64,000 nucleotides of DNA from Siphonodentalium dalli. Its lineage: Eukaryota; Mollusca; Scaphopoda; Gadilida; Siphonodentaliidae. The translations under genes and the position numbers were made by a program. Below, one piece after another: positions 10,702-22,765 of the stretch (position 1 is the first letter of the stretch; every line of letters starts with the position of its first letter). The notes under the pieces are model-generated. The model saw only the letters and a program-made list of their open reading frames with translations. It was not told the DNA's origin and made no database searches. Location of the stretch: NCBI GenBank assembly GCA_032622095.1, contig CP136062.1, positions 151,216,875 through 151,280,874 of the forward strand, read 5' to 3'.

Positions 10702-11512
10702 GGGTCGGAAAACATTTCCAGGCACGTATGATCATTTACATTTTGCCCAGCCTCGGGGGACCCACCCACCCAATTTCTTCCGTTTCCGGCCTTTTTTCCA
10801 GACAATTTTGGACACCCACCCTTTTTTTTCCGTTTCAGGAATATTTTTCCGGTCAGTTTTGGACACCCACCCCCCCCCCCCTAAATTTGAGAAAATTATC
10901 AATTGGCCAACCAACTAGCAGATTATCCCTGATTATCCTGCATTATCATAGTTTATTGCGCGAGATTTTAATAGAACAGTACATAATGAAGATAACGATA
11001 CTATTTGAATTGATCATATAAGTGTCATTAATCAAGAAATGTGTCAACATAATCTCATTTCTAGGGATAGGCAGAGTGCCAAAGTTTTTTATTAACATTC
11101 ATTTTCATAATATATAGTCACATGATCTAGTCACATAATCACATTTGAGTATTCTACAGACTACATGGTACAGCTGAGTTCTGCATAGTTATTCTTATTT
11201 TGTTTTATCAGTATAGATGGAATCCTGATTAAATTTTATTTTTCCAATAGCGCAGTTTCTTGTTCTATCAAGTTGAATTTGGGTTATTGTTGGCCATTGT
11301 GCAACTGATCCAACTTCTGTTAACCTCTCTATATAGTATAGCATTGCTATTAACTATATATGACCTGTTTCTGTTCAAAAAACATCAAAATAATACTCAA
11401 TAGCAGAAATGGAGAACAAAAATTGGCACATGGAAAAAACTGCTTTTCTGACCCCAGAGACACCCACCCACCCAATCATACGTGCCTGGAAATGTTTTCC
11501 GACTCCCCCCCC
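10702..11512. repeat. Inverted-repeat-bounded element, family F
   Basis: The sequence GGTCGGAAAACATTTCCAGG-CACGTATGAT (from 10,703) is repeated inverted at about 11,474-11,502. Both ends also carry GACCCACCCACCCA and C-rich runs. The interior is AT-rich with three CCACCC(C)n tracts near 10,740-10,880. Related C-tract/GGGACCCACC sequence recurs inside the 62-64 kb palindrome. Non-coding; class unknown. Confidence 0.5.
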
Positions 11513-11811
11513 CCCGATATAACCATTATTTCCTACCCTTCACGTCTGATCTGTATCCCTCCCTCACGTATTGGCCACGGGGTATGTCGCCAAGAGGAGA
11601 AGACTTCATATAAACCCTCGGACTTGTTGTCTGGTCCTCGTTTCCATACATGAACTCTTATATTTTGCATATATGTGCCATCTGTATATTATGTTATTTG
11701 TTTGGATTTGGAAATTAAAATATGTTTACACATGTCGTTATATGGTGGCGGGATTTATAGTGAGCTAGCTAGCTCATTCGTTATCTTGATTTACCACTGA
11801 AACGAAGTTAT

Positions 11812-11960
11812 GGGAGATATATATAGGAATGGGAATGAGATATATATAGTATATAGGAATGAGATATATAGAGGAATGAGATATATATAGGAATGAGATA
11901 TATATAGGAAGTTATGGGAGATATATATAGGAATTATTATGGGATATATATATATATAGG
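11812..11960. repeat. AT-rich minisatellite
   Basis: Repeated units of the type GGAATGAGATATATATA and GTTATGGGAGATATATATAG, at least six imperfect copies. Confidence 0.85.
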
Positions 11961-11961
11961 A

Positions 11962-12121
11962 ATATATATCAAATTTGGTGTATATGCCTACTCCCGGGAA
12001 CAATATGGGCGGGTCCAATTTCATGGGCGACCGTGTTCTTGACCTTGACCTTGACCTCGCTCATATACGCTCATACAGGCTTGTTTCGGTCCGCCCGGAC
12101 GAAGTCGGGCACATCAGCTAG
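11962..12121 (+). mobile_element. Helitron-like 3' end H5
   Basis: It ends CTAG (12,118-12,121) before T. A perfect subterminal hairpin GCCCG-GACGAAGT-CGGGC (12,093-12,110) precedes the end, and TTGACCTTGACCTTGACC lies upstream, as in H1. The 5' limit is uncertain; no clear TC terminus is visible because the minisatellite abuts it. Confidence 0.5.
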
Positions 12122-12509
12122 TAGTTATATATTTATGTAATGTATGTTCACATCATGTGTGTTGTCCATATAATTTATTTAATCATCATCGTCATTGTGC
12201 AACTAGCATTGAGGTGTATTGCAATAAACATCTTGTAGCTTGTATCCCTCCTTCCAACTTACATGTAAGCCTTTTGTTTTAATTGGTCATTGTCGCATGG
12301 TTTGGAGCAAAAGGACTCCCATGATTTCCTAAACTTGCAAAAAAAAATGCACAGGATCTCCCAAGTGTGTAAATAGTCACCCAGTATATCAAAGACTCAT
12401 TAAAAATCGATTTCAAATTAGTCAAATTAGTCACAATCATGTTAACTATTATTACAATTATTATTTGGGTGTCTTTTTGGACGATACCATGCGACATCGA
12501 GGAACTAAC

Positions 12510-12782
12510 CTGTAACGCATAGAATAATGTGGTCCCGATAGGAGGTGATTCGCTGATGTTGTATATCATTCTGTCTCCATCGGTAATATCGACAGAGTGT
12601 TCCTTCTCGCCGGCAACGAGTGTGTCTCCGTTGGGCCTGGGGCCTGTGGGTATCTGTTTCCCGTCGTCCTGAGCACTGGGCAGCATGCTCTTGTAGTCTG
12701 GTGGGTCTTCAGCCATGTCATGTTCAGTGTCTGCATCTTCCACGGAAACATCACGACCACTGAGCTCTAAGGTCTCCGCCAT
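12510..12782 (-). CDS. SLC23-type transporter, coding exon 1 (N-terminus)
   Basis: A 273-nt minus-strand exon with 91 codons from ATG at 12,782 to CAG, followed by the donor GTTAGT, phase 0. Residues 1-70 are a hydrophilic, acidic cytosolic tail (MAETLELSGRDVSVEDADTE...). Residues 71-91 (RMIYNISESPPIGTTLFYAL then Q) match the pre-TM1 segment of SLC23 transporters, where family members have a Y-x-x-x-D/E-x-P-P motif before helix 1. A further in-frame TTG lies 9 nt upstream, but the ATG is the natural start. SLC23 proteins move ascorbate or nucleobases with sodium or protons across the plasma membrane; the substrate here is unknown. The giant element's left end lies only about 0.8 kb upstream of this start codon. 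Confidence 0.82.
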
Positions 12783-13579
12783 TCCCAGCAAGTTCGTAAG
12801 TCAAGCCAAGATTCCAATATATATACAGACCTTCTTTATACAATATATATACAGGCCTTCTTTATACAATAGATATGCAGGCCTTCTTGTTATACTTGAT
12901 TACCTGATGTCTGGATTTTGCGTTGTTGGATTGAAAACAGCGCGTGTGGACGTTACGAAACTGACACCTAGAGAATATAAAAGTTCTGAAAACTTGTGAC
13001 ATGACTTATATAGCTGGAAAATATATAAACACTGTCATGAGTCAAAGCTAATGACCAGAGCATGTTGCAGGGCGCGACATTTATTACTATAGATAATTCC
13101 CCATTAATCTTCCACAAGGCGATTAAATGTGGACACAATAAACCACCAGCTGTAATACTATGTTGGATATACCAGAACATTATTAGACCGGACACATTAA
13201 TTGGTTTTATGACCAAACATGTAATCATAAGCTGTCGATCCATAGAATACTATAAAACCATTGGTCGTCACACATATAGCCATTAATGTTATTTCTCGAT
13301 AACATAAATTTCTTGATTACTTCTGCTATTGAAATAACAGCAGTCATAGTTGCCTCGTGGCATATGACCACGCCTATATACCGTCTGCCTAAAATGTACA
13401 TGTAAAACTATTTCGATACTTTTGCGATATAAACGGGATTCTTTAAAAACACTTCTTCGAATATTTCCGTTATTTCGTCAAAAACTCTTCTTCAAATCTC
13501 TCCGTTATTTCGTCAAAAACACTTCTTCTCATACAAATCACCGTTATTTAGCAAATTAACATTATTTATAGAGTTATTG
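12783..13579. promoter_or_regulatory. Upstream region of the SLC23-type gene, with short tandem repeats
   Basis: This is the 5' flank of the transporter gene on the minus strand, and possibly its 5' UTR or promoter. It contains three copies of a roughly 33-bp repeat (CCTTCTTTATACAATATATA..., 12,816-12,895) and about three copies of a 35-39-bp repeat with CCGTTATTTCGTCAAAAAC (13,446-13,551). No core promoter element can be assigned with confidence. Confidence 0.4.
13571..13579. repeat. Target site duplication, left copy (GAGTTATTG)
   Basis: Perfect 9-bp match to 51,349-51,357, positioned exactly outside the first base shared by both inverted termini (AGGTGTGTGAAGTTAGTTA). Confidence 0.92.
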
Positions 13580-13857
13580 AGGTGTGTGAAGTTAGTTAAG
13601 CGTTCGGCGTTCGACATTCGGTTGACATTCGCGTGAAGTTGGTTAGGCGTTCGGCGTTCGACATTCGGTTGACATACGACTTAGAAAATTTCATTAAAAG
13701 TCCAATTTCGGGCTTTGGCGGGAGAGGTGCTCTATTGGTCCAATTCGTGGTCCCCCGCTCGAATTTTCAGAAATTTCATCGGTTTTCCCATTTTCCAGAC
13801 GATCGCTGGACTTCGAAAATTTCGACCGAAAAATGGAAATTTTGTTTTTTGCGCTAA
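13580..13857 (+). repeat. Outermost, divergent terminal unit of the left arm
   Basis: The terminal segment contains two tandem copies of GCGTTCGGCGTTCGACATTC-GGTTGACAT, then a half-unit unlike the inner ones (markers AAAAGTCCAATTTCGGGC and CCAGACGATCGCTGGACTT). It is matched, inverted, only at 51,110-51,348. It probably holds the sites recognised at the element ends. Confidence 0.8.
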
Positions 13858-15710
13858 AGGTGTTCTTTTTACCCAATTCGTGCTCTATCAAACAAATCTG
13901 GTCCAACTTTCATCGTTTTCCAAAAAATTTATTTTACCGCCGGACATAGAAAATTTCGACCCAAGAATATATAGGCCCTACAGAGGGGACAGGCCTCGTT
14001 TGTTGACCGATCGACTCCAAATTTGGTGAGGAAGTGCGTCCCCAGTAGTAATCTTCATAACCAAACGCACGGGTCGCAGACTGTTGCCGATTTCAAGTTT
14101 TTAAGTGAAATCGAATGTCAGGCTGGCTTTCAGTTAGGCGTTCGACTTAGAAAATATTTCAGCCCAAAAATGGATTTCGAGTTTTTTGCGCGAAACATCA
14201 TGTTTTGACCCAATTCGTGCTCCCCCACTCGAATCTGTTCAAAATTGTGAAGGAAACTCGAAAAGGAAATTCGAATGTCAGTCTGAAGTGTGAAGTTGGT
14301 TAGGCGTTCGGCGTTCGACATTCGTTTAACATTCAACTTAGAAAATTTCGACCGAAAAATGGAAATTTAGATTTTTGCGCTAAAGGTGTTCTTTTTACCC
14401 AATTCGTGCTCTATCAATCAAATCTGGTACAACTTTCATCGTTTTCCAAAAAATTTATTTTACCGCGGACAGAAAATTTCGACCCAAAAATATATAGGCC
14501 CCTACAGAGGGGACAGGCCTCGTTTGTTGACCGATCGACTCCAAATTTGGTGAGGAAGTGCGTCCCCAGTAGTAATCTTCATAACCAAACGCACGGGTCG
14601 CAGACTGTTGCCGATTTCAAGTTTTTAAGTGAAATCGAATGTCAGGCTGGCTTTCAGTTAGGCGTTCGACTTAGAAAATATTTCAGCCCAAAAATGGATT
14701 TCGAGTTTTTTGCGCGAAACATCATGTTTTGACCCAATTCGTGCTCCCCCACTCGAATCTGGTCAAAATTGTGAAGGAAACTCGAAAAGGAAATTCGAAT
14801 GTCAGTCTGAAGTGTGAAGTTGGTTAGGCGTTCGGCGTTCGACATTCGTTTAACATTCAACTTAGAAAATTTCGACCGAAAAATGGAAATTTATTTTTTT
14901 GCGCTAAAGGTGTTCTTTTTAGCCAATTCGTGCTCTATCAATCAAATCTGGTCCAACTTTCATCGTTTTCCAAAAAATTTATTTTACCGCCGGACTTGGA
15001 AAATTTCGACCCAAAAATATATAGGCCCCTACAGAGGGGACAGGCCTCGTTTGTTGACCGATCGACTCCAAATTTGGTGAGGAAGTGTGTCCCCAGTAGT
15101 AATCTTCATAACCAAACGCACGGGTCGCAGACTGTTGCCGATTTCAAGTTTTTAAGTGAAATCGAATGTCAGGCTGGCTTTCAGTTAGGCGTTCGTTCGA
15201 CTTAAGAAAATATTTCAGCCCAAAAATGGATTTCGATTTTTTTGCTCGAAACATCATGTTTTGACCCAATTCGTGCTACCCCACTCGAATCTGGTCAAAA
15301 TTGTGAAGGAAACTCGAAAAGGAAATTCGAATGTCAGTCTGAAGTGTGAAGTTGGTTAGGCGTTCGGCGTTCGACATTCGTTTAACATTCAACTTAGAAA
15401 ATTTCGACCGAAAAATGGAAATTTAGTTTTTTGCGCTAAAGGTGTTCTTTTTACCCAATTCGTGCTATCAATCAAATCTGGTCCAACTTTCATCGTTTTC
15501 CAAAATTTTTATTTTACCGCCGGACATAGAAAATTTCGACCCAAAAATATATAGGCCCCTACAGAGGGGACAGGCCTCGTTTGTTGACCGATCGACTCCA
15601 AATTTGGTGAGGAAGTGCGTCCCCAGTAGTAATCTTCATAACCAAACGCACGGGTCGCAGACTGTTGCCGATTTCAAGTTTTTAAGTGAAATCGAATGTC
15701 AGTCTGGCTT

Positions 15711-18700
15711 TCAGTTAGGCGTTCGACTTAGAAAATATTTCAGCCCAAAAATGGATTTCGAGTTTTTTGCGCGAAACATCATGTTTTGACCCAATTCGTG
15801 CTCCCCCACTCGAATCTGGTCAAAATTGTTAAGGAAACTCGAAAAGGAAATTCGAATGTCAGTCTGAAGTGTGAAGTTGGTTAGGCGTTCGGCGTTCGAC
15901 ATTCGTTTAACATTCAACTTAGAAAATTTCGACCGAAAAATGGAAATTTAGATTTTTGCGCTAAAGGTGTTCTTTTTACCCAATTCGTGCTCTATCAATC
16001 AAATCTGGTCCAACTTTCATCGTTTTCCAAAATTTTTATTTTACCGCCGGACAGAAAATTTCGACCCAAAAATATATAGGCACCTACAGAGGGTACAGGC
16101 CTCGTTTGTTGACCGATCGACTCCAAATTTGGTGAGGAAGTGCCGTCCCCAGTAGTAATCTTTATAACCAAACGCACGGGTCGCAGACTGTTGCCGATTT
16201 CAAGTTTTTAAGTGAAATCGAATGTCAGGCTGGCTTTCAGTTAGGCGTTCGACTTAGAAAATATTTCAGCCCAAAAATGGATTTCGAGTTTTTTGCGCGA
16301 AACATCATGTTTTGACCCAATTCGTGCTCCCCCACTCGAATCTGGTCAAAATTGTGAAGGAAACTCGAAAAGGAAATTCGAATGTCAGTCTGAAGTGTGA
16401 AGTTGGTTAGGCGTTCGGCGTTCGACATTCGTTTAACATTCAACTTAGAAAATTTCGACCGAAAAATGGAAATTTAGATTTTTGCGCTAAAGGTGTTCTT
16501 TTTACCCAATTCGTGCTCTATCAATCAAATCTGGTCCAACTTTCATCGTTTTCCAAAAATTTTATTTTACCGCCGGACAGAAAATTTCGACCCAAAAATA
16601 TATAGGCCCCTACAGAGGGGACAGGTCTCGTTTGTTGACCGATCGACTCCAAATTTGGTGAGGAAGTGCGTCCCCAGTAGTAATCTTCATAACCAAACGC
16701 ACGGGTCGCAGACTGTTGCCGATTTCAAGTTTTTAAGTGAAATCGAATGTCAGTCTGGCTTTCAGTTAGGCGTTCGACTTAGAAAATATTTCAGCCCAAA
16801 AATGGATTTCGAGTTTTTTGCGCGAAACATCATGTTTTGACCCAATTCGTGCTCCCCCACTCGAATCTGGTCAAAATTGTTAAGGAAACTCGAAAAGGAA
16901 ATTCGAATGTCAGTCTGAAGTGTGAAGTTGGTTAGGCGTTCGGCGTTCGACATTCGTTTAACATTCAACTTAGAAAATTTCGACCGAAAAATGGAAATTT
17001 AGATTTTTGCGCTAAAGGTGTTCTTTTTACCCAATTCGTGCTCTATCAATCAAATCTGGTCCAACTTTCATCGTTTTCCAAAATTTTTATTTTACCGCCG
17101 GACAGAAAATTTCGACCCAAAAATATATAGGCACCTACAGAGGGTACAGGCCTCGTTTGTTGACCGATCGACTCCAAATTTGGTGAGGAAGTGCCGTCCC
17201 CAGTAGTAATCTTTATAACCAAACGCACGGGTCGCAGACTGTTGCCGATTTCAAGTTTTTAAGTGAAATCGAATGTCAGGCTGGCTTTCAGTTAGGCGTT
17301 CGACTTAGAAAATATTTCAGCCCAAAAATGGATTTCGAGTTTTTTGCGCGAAACATCATGTTTTGACCCAATTCGTGCTCCCCCACTCGAATCTGGTCAA
17401 AATTGTGAAGGAAACTCGAAAAGGAAATTCGAATGTCAGTCTGAAGTGTGAAGTTGGTTAGGCGTTCGGCGTTCGACATTCGTTTAACATTCAACTTAGA
17501 AAATTTCGACCGAAAAATGGAAATTTAGATTTTTGCGCTAAAGGTGTTCTTTTTACCCAATTCGTGCTCTATCAATCAAATCTGGTCCAACTTTCATCGT
17601 TTTCCAAAAATTTTATTTTACCGCCGGACAGAAAATTTCGACCCAAAAATATATAGGCACCTACAGAGGGTACAGGCCTCGTTTGTTGACCGATCGACTC
17701 CAAATTTGGTGAGGAAGTGCCGTCCCCAGTAGTAATCTTTATAACCAAACGCACGGGTCGCAGACTGTTGCCGATTTCAAGTTTTTAAGTGAAATCGAAT
17801 GTCAGGCTGGCTTTCAGTTAGGCGTTCGACTTAGAAAATATTTCAGCCCAAAAATGGATTTCGAGTTTTTTGCGCGAAACATCATGTTTTGACCCAATTC
17901 GTGCTCCCCCACTCGAATCTGGTCAAAATTGTGAAGGAAACTCGAAAAGGAAATTCGAATGTCAGTCTGAAGTGTGAAGTTGGTTAGGCGTTCGGCGTTC
18001 GACATTCGTTTAACATTCAACTTAGAAAATTTCGACCGAAAAATGGAAATTTAGATTTTTGCGCTAAAGGTGTTCTTTTTACCCAATTCGTGCTCTATCA
18101 ATCAAATCTGGTCCAACTTTCATCGTTTTCCAAAAATTTTATTTTACCGCCGGACAGAAAATTTCGACCCAAAAATATATAGGCCCCTACAGAGGGTACA
18201 GGCCTCGTTTGTTGACCGATCGACTCCAAATTTGGTGAGGAAGTGCCGTCCCCAGTAGTAATCTTCATAACCAAACGCACGGGTCGCAGACTGTTGCCGA
18301 TTTCAAGTTTTTAAGTGAAATCGAATGTCAGGCTGGCTTTCAGTTAGGCGTTCGACTTAGAAAATATTTCAGCCCAAAAATGGATTTCGAGTTTTTTGCG
18401 CGAAACATCATGTTTTGACCCAATTCGTGCTCCCCCACTCGAATCTGGTCAAAATTGTGAAGGAAACTCGAAAAGGAAATTCGAATGTCAGTCTGAAGTG
18501 TGAAGTTGGTTAGGCGTTCGGCGTTCGACATTCGTTTAACATTCAACTTAGAAAATTTCGACCGAAAAATGGAAATTTAGTTTTTTGCGCTAAAGGTGTT
18601 CTTTTTAGCCAATTCGTGCTCTATCAATCAAATCTGGTCCAACTTTCATCGTTTTCCAAAAAATTTATTTTACCGCCGGACTTGGAAAATTTCGACCCAA

Positions 18701-21187
18701 AAATATATAGGCCCCTACAGAGGGGACAGGCCTCGTTTGTTGACCGATCGACTCCAAATTTGGTGAGGAAGTGTGTCCCCAGTAGTAATCTTCATAACCA
18801 AACGCACGGGTCGCAGACTGTTGCCGATTTCAAGTTTTTAAGTGAAATCGAATGTCAGTCTGGCTTTCAGTTAGGCGTTCGACTTAGAAAATATTTCAGC
18901 CCAAAAATGGATTTCGAGTTTTTTGCGCGAAACATCATGTTTTGACCCAATTCGTGCTCCCCCACTCGAATCTGGTCAAAATTGTTAAGGAAACTCGAAA
19001 AGGAAATTCGAATGTCAGTCTGAAGTGTGAAGTTGGTTAGGCGTTCGGCGTTCGACATTCGTTTAACATTCAACTTAGAAAATTTCGACCGAAAAATGGA
19101 AATTTAGATTTTTGCGCTAAAGGTGTTCTTTTTACCCAATTCGTGCTCTATCAATCAAATCTGGTCCAACTTTCATCGTTTTCCAAAAATTTTATTTTAC
19201 CGCCGGACAGAAAATTTCGACCCAAAAATATATAGGCCCCTACAGAGGGTACAGGCCTCGTTTGTTGACCGATCGACTCCAAATTTGGTGAGGAAGTGCC
19301 GTCCCCAGTAGTAATCTTTATAACCAAACGCACGGGTCGCAGACTGTTGCCGATTTCAAGTTTTTAAGTGAAATCGAATGTCAGGCTGGCTTTCAGTTAG
19401 GCGTTCGACTTAGAAAATATTTCAGCCCAAAAATGGATTTCGATTTTTTTGCGCGAAACATCATGTTTTGACCCAATTCGTGCTCCCCCACTCGAATCTG
19501 GTCAAAATTGTGAAGGAAACTCGAAAAGGAAATTCGAATGTCAGTCTGAAGTGTGAAGTTGGTTAGGCGTTCGGCGTTCGACATTCGTTTAACATTCAAC
19601 TTAGAAAATTTCGACCGAAAAATGGAAATTTAGATTTTTGCGCAAAAGGTGTTCTTTTTACCCAATTCGTGCTCTATCAATCAAATCTGGTCCAACTTTC
19701 ATCGTTTTCCAAAATTTTTATTTTACCGCCGGACAGAAAATTTCGACCCAAAAATATATAGGCCCCTACAGAGGGTACAGGCCTCGTTTGTTGACCGATC
19801 GACTCCAAATTTGGTGAGGAAGTGCCGTCCCCAGTAGTAATCTTCATAACCAAACGCACGGGTCGCAGACTGTTGCCGATTTCAAGTTTTTAAGTGAAAT
19901 CGAATGTCAGGCTGGCTTTCAGTTAGGCGTTCGACTTAGAAAATATTTCAGCCCAAAAATGGATTTCGAGTTTTTTGCGCGAAACATCATGTTTTGACCC
20001 AATTCGTGCTCCCCCACTCGAATCTGGTCAAAATTGTGAAGGAAACTCGAAAAGGAAATTCGAATGTCAGTCTGAAGTGTGAAGTTGGTTAGGCGTTCGG
20101 CGTTCGACATTCGTTTAACATTCAACTTAGAAAATTTCGACCGAAAAATGGAAATTTAGATTTTTGCGCTAAAGGTGTTCTTTTTACCCAATTCGTGCTC
20201 TATCAATCAAATCTGGTCCAACTTTCATCGTTTTCCAAAATTTTTATTTTACCGCCGGACAGAAAATTTCGACCCAAAAATATATAGGCCCCTACAGAGG
20301 GTACAGGCCTCGTTTGTTGACCGATCGACTCCAAATTTGGTGAGGAAGTGCCGTCCCCAGTAGTAATCTTCATAACCAAACGCACGGGTCGCAGACTGTT
20401 GCCGATTTCAAGTTTTTAAGTGAAATCGAATGTCAGGCTGGCTTTCAGTTAGGCGTTCGACTTAGAAAATATTTCAGCCCAAAAATGGATTTCGAGTTTT
20501 TTGCGCGAAACATCATGTTTTGACCCAATTCGTGCTCCCCCACTCGAATCTGGTCAAAATTGTGAAGGAAACTCGAAAAGGAAATTCGAATGTCAGTCTG
20601 AAGTGTGAAGTTGGTTAGGCGTTCGGCGTTCGACATTCGTTTAACATTCAACTTAGAAAATTTCGACCGAAAAATGGAAATTTAGTTTTTTGCGCTAAAG
20701 GTGTTCTTTTTAGCCAATTCGTGCTCTATCAATCAAATCTGGTCCAACTTTCATCGTTTTCCAAAAAATTTATTTTACCGCCGGACTTGGAAAATTTCGA
20801 CCCAAAAATATATAGGCCCCTACAGAGGGGACAGGCCTCGTTTGTTGACCGATCGACTCCAAATTTGGTGAGGAAGTGTGTCCCCAGTAGTAATCTTCAT
20901 AACCAAACGCACGGGTCGCAGACTGTTGCCGATTTCAAGTTTTTAAGTGAAATCGAATGTCAGGCTGGCTTTCAGTTAGGCAGGCGTTCGTTCGACTTAA
21001 GAAAATATTTCAGCCCAAAAATGGATTTCGATTTTTTTGCTCGAAACATCATGTTTTGACCCAATTCGTGCTCCCCCACTCGAATCTGGTCAAAATTGTG
21101 AAGGAAACTCGAAAAGGAAATTCGAATGTCAGTCTGAAGTGTGAAGTTGGTTAGGCGTTCGGCGTTCGACATTCGTTTAACATTCAA
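15711..21187 (+). repeat. Sub-block with 2-unit and 4-unit periodicity
   Basis: Private variants repeat every two units here: GTTAAGGAAACTC at about 15,828 and 16,879 (spacing 1,051), and GCACCTACAGAGGGTAC at 16,080 and 17,131. The GGACTTGGAAAATT variant at about 18,680 returns at about 20,785 (spacing about 2,105, four units). The shared variants show that blocks of units were duplicated together. Confidence 0.8.
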
Positions 21188-22765
21188 CTTAGAAAATTTC
21201 GACCGAAAAATGGAAATTTAGATTTTTGCGCAAAAGGTGTTCTTTTTACCCAATTCGTGCTCTATCAATCAAATCTGGTCCAACTTTCATCGTTTTCCAA
21301 AAATTTTATTTTACCGCCGGACAGAAAATTTCGACCCAAAAATATATAGGCCCCTACAGAGGGTACAGGCCTCGTTTGTTGACCGATCGACTCCAAATTT
21401 GGTGAGGAAGTGCCGTCCCCAGTAGTAATCTTCATAACCAAACGCACGGGTCGCAGACTGTTGCCGATTTCAAGTTTTTAAGTGAAATCGAATGTCAGGC
21501 TGGCTTTCAGTTAGGCGTTCGACTTAGAAAATATTTCAGCCCAAAAATGGATTTCGAGTTTTTTGCGCGAAACATCATGTTTTGACCCAATTCGTGCTCC
21601 CCCACTCGAATCTGGTCAAAATTGTGAAGGAAACTCGAAAAGGAAATTCGAATGTCAGTCTGAAGTGTGAAGTTGGTTAGGCGTTCGGCGTTCGACATTC
21701 GTTTAACATTCAACTTAGAAAATTTCGACCGAAAAATGGAAATTTAGATTTTTGCGCTAAAGGTGTTCTTTTTACCCAATTCGTGCTCTATCAATCAAAT
21801 CTGGTCCAACTTTCATCGTTTTCCAAAATTTTTATTTTACCGCCGGACAGAAAATTTCGACCCAAAAATATATAGGCCCCTACAGAGGGTACAGGCCTCG
21901 TTTGTTGACCGATCGACTCCAAATTTGGTGAGGAAGTGCCGTCCCCAGTAGTAATCTTCATAACCAAACGCACGGGTCGCAGACTGTTGCCGATTTCAAG
22001 TTTTTAGGTGAAATCGAATGTCAGGCTGGCTTTCAGTTAGGCGTTCGACTTAGAAAATATTTCAGCCCAAAAATGGATTTCGAGTTTTTTGCGCGAAACA
22101 TCATGTTTTGACCCAATTCGTGCTCCCCCACTCGAATCTGGTCAAAATTGTGAAGGAAACTCGAAAAGGAAATTCGAATGTCAGTCTGAAGTGTGAAGTT
22201 AGTTAGGCGTTCGGCGTTCGACATTCGTTTAACATTCAACTTAGAAAATTTCGACCGAAAAATGGAAATTTAGATTTTTGCGCTAAAGGTGTTCTTTTTA
22301 CCCAATTCGTGCTCTATCAATCAAATCTGGTCCAACTTTCATCGTTTTCCAAAAATTTTATTTTACCGCGGACAGAAAATTTCGACCCAAAAATATATAG
22401 GCCCCTACAGAGGGGACAGGCCTCGTTTGTTGACCGATCGACTCCAAATTTGGTGAGGAAGTGCGTCCCCAGTAGTAAAATCTTCATAACCAAACGCACG
22501 GGTCGCAGACTGTTGCCGATTTCAAGTTTTTAAGTGAAATCCAATGTCAGGCTGGCTTTCAGTTAGGCGTTCGACTTAGAAAATATTTCAGCCCAAAAAT
22601 GGATTTCGAGATTTTTGCGCGAAACATCATGTTTTGACCCAATTCGTGCTCCCCCACTCGAATCTGGTCAAAATTGTGAAGGAAACTCGAAAAGGAAATT
22701 CGAATGTCAGTCTGAAGTGTGAAGTTGGTTAGGCGTTCGGCGTTCGACATTCGTTTAACATTCAA

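Noticed and set aside
12279-12509. Extension of the SLC23-type N-terminal frame past 12,510
   Set aside because: The peptide loses transporter character after CAG, where a GTTAGT donor occurs and the next exon matches in phase.
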